A DNA stretch of 6,745 nt from Bacteroidales bacterium UBA3810 (GTDB taxonomy: Bacteria; Bacteroidota; Bacteroidia; Bacteroidales; Paludibacteraceae): assembly GCA_002368645.1 (NCBI GenBank), contig DFEE01000017.1:87805-94549 (forward strand), written 5' to 3'. The notes beneath the pieces are model-generated. The model was not told where the DNA came from and did not search any database. It saw nothing but the letters and a program-made list of their open reading frames with translations. The position numbers were made by a program, and so were the translations under genes. Shown here piece after piece: positions 5,436 to 6,745 of this stretch (its first letter is position 1; every line of letters begins with the position of its first letter).

Positions 5436-6745
5436 ATGAAGAAACGGAACTTGGTTTGGATTATTATCGGTTGTGTCATCGCCGGCGTGTTGGCACTCGT
5501 TTTATGCTTGGACGGCATAGTCTCTCGTTTGGCACATAAGGAACTCGCTAAGCAATTGGCACAAATGGAATCACCATACGCCATTTCTTTTGATGCAGTC
5601 TTTGTGCGCTTGCTCAGTGGTGATGCGGATATCACGGGCATTACCGTGCAAGACTCAACCTTGCGGGTCGCGGTGGATAGAGTAGGAGTGCGCAATGTTA
5701 GTTATACCCAATTGATTAAGAACCACCGTGTCGCTATCGGTCGAACCTTGGTGCGTGGCGTGGAACTGCACTTTAAAGACCCTGCATCCCCCATGGTGGC
5801 GGATGTCTATAATGTCTCGGCAGATGTGTATGACCTCTGCTACAATTTTGACGATTCACTCTTTATCTATAATGACTCCGTTTATTCCCTATCTCTGGAT
5901 TCTGCTTTCTTCATTTCTCCCGACAACCTCCATCGCGTGCAGGCTACGTATGTCCGTACCGCCAATGCCGGACCCGTGGAACTCGGACCCGTTCATTACC
6001 AAAATAATATAACCAAAGAGGAGATGATTGAACTCATGAAAGAGCCCATTGACTGGCTTTCCATCGACCTGAAATCCCTCAAAACATCGCCGCTTAATAT
6101 CTTTAAAAATATCGAAAATTCGAACGGACTGCGATTGGATACCATTCACGCGGATGTTCAGCGTTTCTATGTATATCGTAATACCAAATATCCTCCTAAG
6201 CACCCCTATCTTATGCCGCAGGAGCCGATATTGGCATCTCCTTTCCCCTTCGAAATTAACTATGTGGACGCGCGCCTTAATAAAATGGATGTAGAGGTTG
6301 CTACTGAGTATATCAACGGCGGACACCTCTATGTGGGACCTATTGTTGCTTCCGTCTGGAATATCAGTAACCGCAAGAACGCTGCCATGACCTGCTTAGT
6401 GCATGGCACTATGGGACAGGAAGGTATTTTTAATGCGCACTATAGAATGGTTAATGATGAGGACTGCCAGTTCGAAATTGACTTTGCGGCGTCTAATTTG
6501 GAACTCAAGAATGTTGATTCCTTTACGAAACCAATCTGCGCCATCACGGCGGAGGGGCGTATTGACTCCCTTGTGACTCGATATAAGGGCAATCGGAACG
6601 AGGCTTCCGGCGACTTCGTTATGCTCTATAACAATATGCATATTTTAGTCGATAAAAACGAGGATGTCCCTATTCATTTTATTACCAAAAATGCCGGTCT
6701 GATTCAGTCCGTAGCCAATACCTTGTTGCCTAAATCCAATCCTCC
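5436..6745 (+). CDS. membrane-anchored AsmA/DUF748-like envelope protein, 3' end cut by the window edge
   Basis: This frame stays open for 436 codons to the window edge. A short basic N-terminus (MKKRN) and a membrane helix (about 5-25) precede a large, beta-rich, presumably periplasmic part. The start of that part (48-115: YAISFDAVFVRLLSGDADIT, then DRVGVRNVSYTQLIKNHRVA and IGRTLVRGVELHFKD) resembles AsmA-type proteins, in which a helix is followed by layers of short beta strands. Residues 288-403, including GGHLYVGPIVASVWNISN (295-312), AEGRIDSL (372-379) and GDFVMLYNNMHILV (392-405), resemble the C-terminal part of Bacteroidetes AsmA/DUF748-like proteins, so probably only a small end piece is missing. 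Such proteins are linked to outer-membrane lipid or protein homeostasis; the exact role here is unknown. The ATG at 5436 is chosen because it follows the predicted promoter by about 28 bases and begins with the expected anchor. It is transcribed away from nqr. Existence of the gene is nearly certain; the family call is moderate and rests on recalled sequence pattern. Confidence 0.85.
   Translation, partial: MKKRNLVWIIIGCVIAGVLALVLCLDGIVSRLAHKELAKQLAQMESPYAISFDAVFVRLLSGDADITGITVQDSTLRVAVDRVGVRNVSYTQLIKNHRVAIGRTLVRGVELHFKDPASPMVADVYNVSADVYDLCYNFDDSLFIYNDSVYSLSLDSAFFISPDNLHRVQATYVRTANAGPVELGPVHYQNNITKEEMIELMKEPIDWLSIDLKSLKTSPLNIFKNIENSNGLRLDTIHADVQRFYVYRNTKYPPKHPYLMPQEPILASPFPFEINYVDARLNKMDVEVATEYINGGHLYVGPIVASVWNISNRKNAAMTCLVHGTMGQEGIFNAHYRMVNDEDCQFEIDFAASNLELKNVDSFTKPICAITAEGRIDSLVTRYKGNRNEASGDFVMLYNNMHILVDKNEDVPIHFITKNAGLIQSVANTLLPKSNP

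Noticed and set aside
5496..5507. Possible lipobox (Leu-Val-Leu-Cys at residues 21-24) in the AsmA-like protein
   Set aside because: The residue before Cys is Leu rather than Gly, Ala or Ser, and the helix fits an uncleaved membrane anchor better than a lipoprotein signal.
5889..6326. Minus-strand 145-codon open frame, with shorter ones at 5417-5695 and 6396-6641
   Set aside because: They are antisense to the AsmA-like gene, whose frame is open for 436 codons with a membrane anchor and a matching promoter. The antisense frames have no family resemblance.

Overview
The window comes from a Bacteroidota genome, most likely order Bacteroidales. This rests on the protein sequences of a complete-looking Na+-translocating NADH:quinone reductase (Na+-NQR) operon and on two promoters that fit the Bacteroidetes consensus (TTTG, about 20 bp, TAnnTTTG). 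I cannot name a genus from the sequence alone.

Layout: positions 1-5281 carry nqrA-nqrB-nqrC-nqrD-nqrE-nqrF on the minus strand, read right to left. nqrF starts at 871 and runs off the left edge after 290 residues, so the rest of its NADH-binding domain lies outside. The genes are tightly packed: nqrA/nqrB and nqrD/nqrE share one base (TAATG), nqrB/nqrC overlap by four bases (ATGA), nqrC/nqrD are 3 bases apart and nqrE/nqrF 18 bases apart. Positions 5282-5435 are an AT-rich divergent control region with one recognisable promoter for each direction. From 5436 to the right edge a long plus-strand gene, open at its 3' end, encodes a membrane-anchored AsmA/DUF748-like envelope protein.

Function: the six nqr products form one inner-membrane respiratory complex. 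NqrF takes electrons from NADH through FAD and a [2Fe-2S] cluster. Iron coordinated by NqrD/NqrE cysteines and covalently bound FMN on NqrC and NqrB pass them on, and quinone is reduced while Na+ is pumped out. All ligand and flavinylation residues falling in the window are present: Cys70/76/79/111 in NqrF, Cys29/112 in NqrD, Cys26/114 in NqrE, Thr182 in NqrC and Thr229 in NqrB. The complex therefore looks functional. The flavin transferase ApbE needed for FMN attachment is not in the window.

I see no mobile element, CRISPR array, tRNA or rRNA, and no undescribed biological system. The points worth a second look are the compact divergent promoter region with several palindromes, the strong Shine-Dalgarno sequences found only at internal operon genes, the sharp change of codon use inside nqrF, and the poorly characterised AsmA-like gene facing away from nqr.
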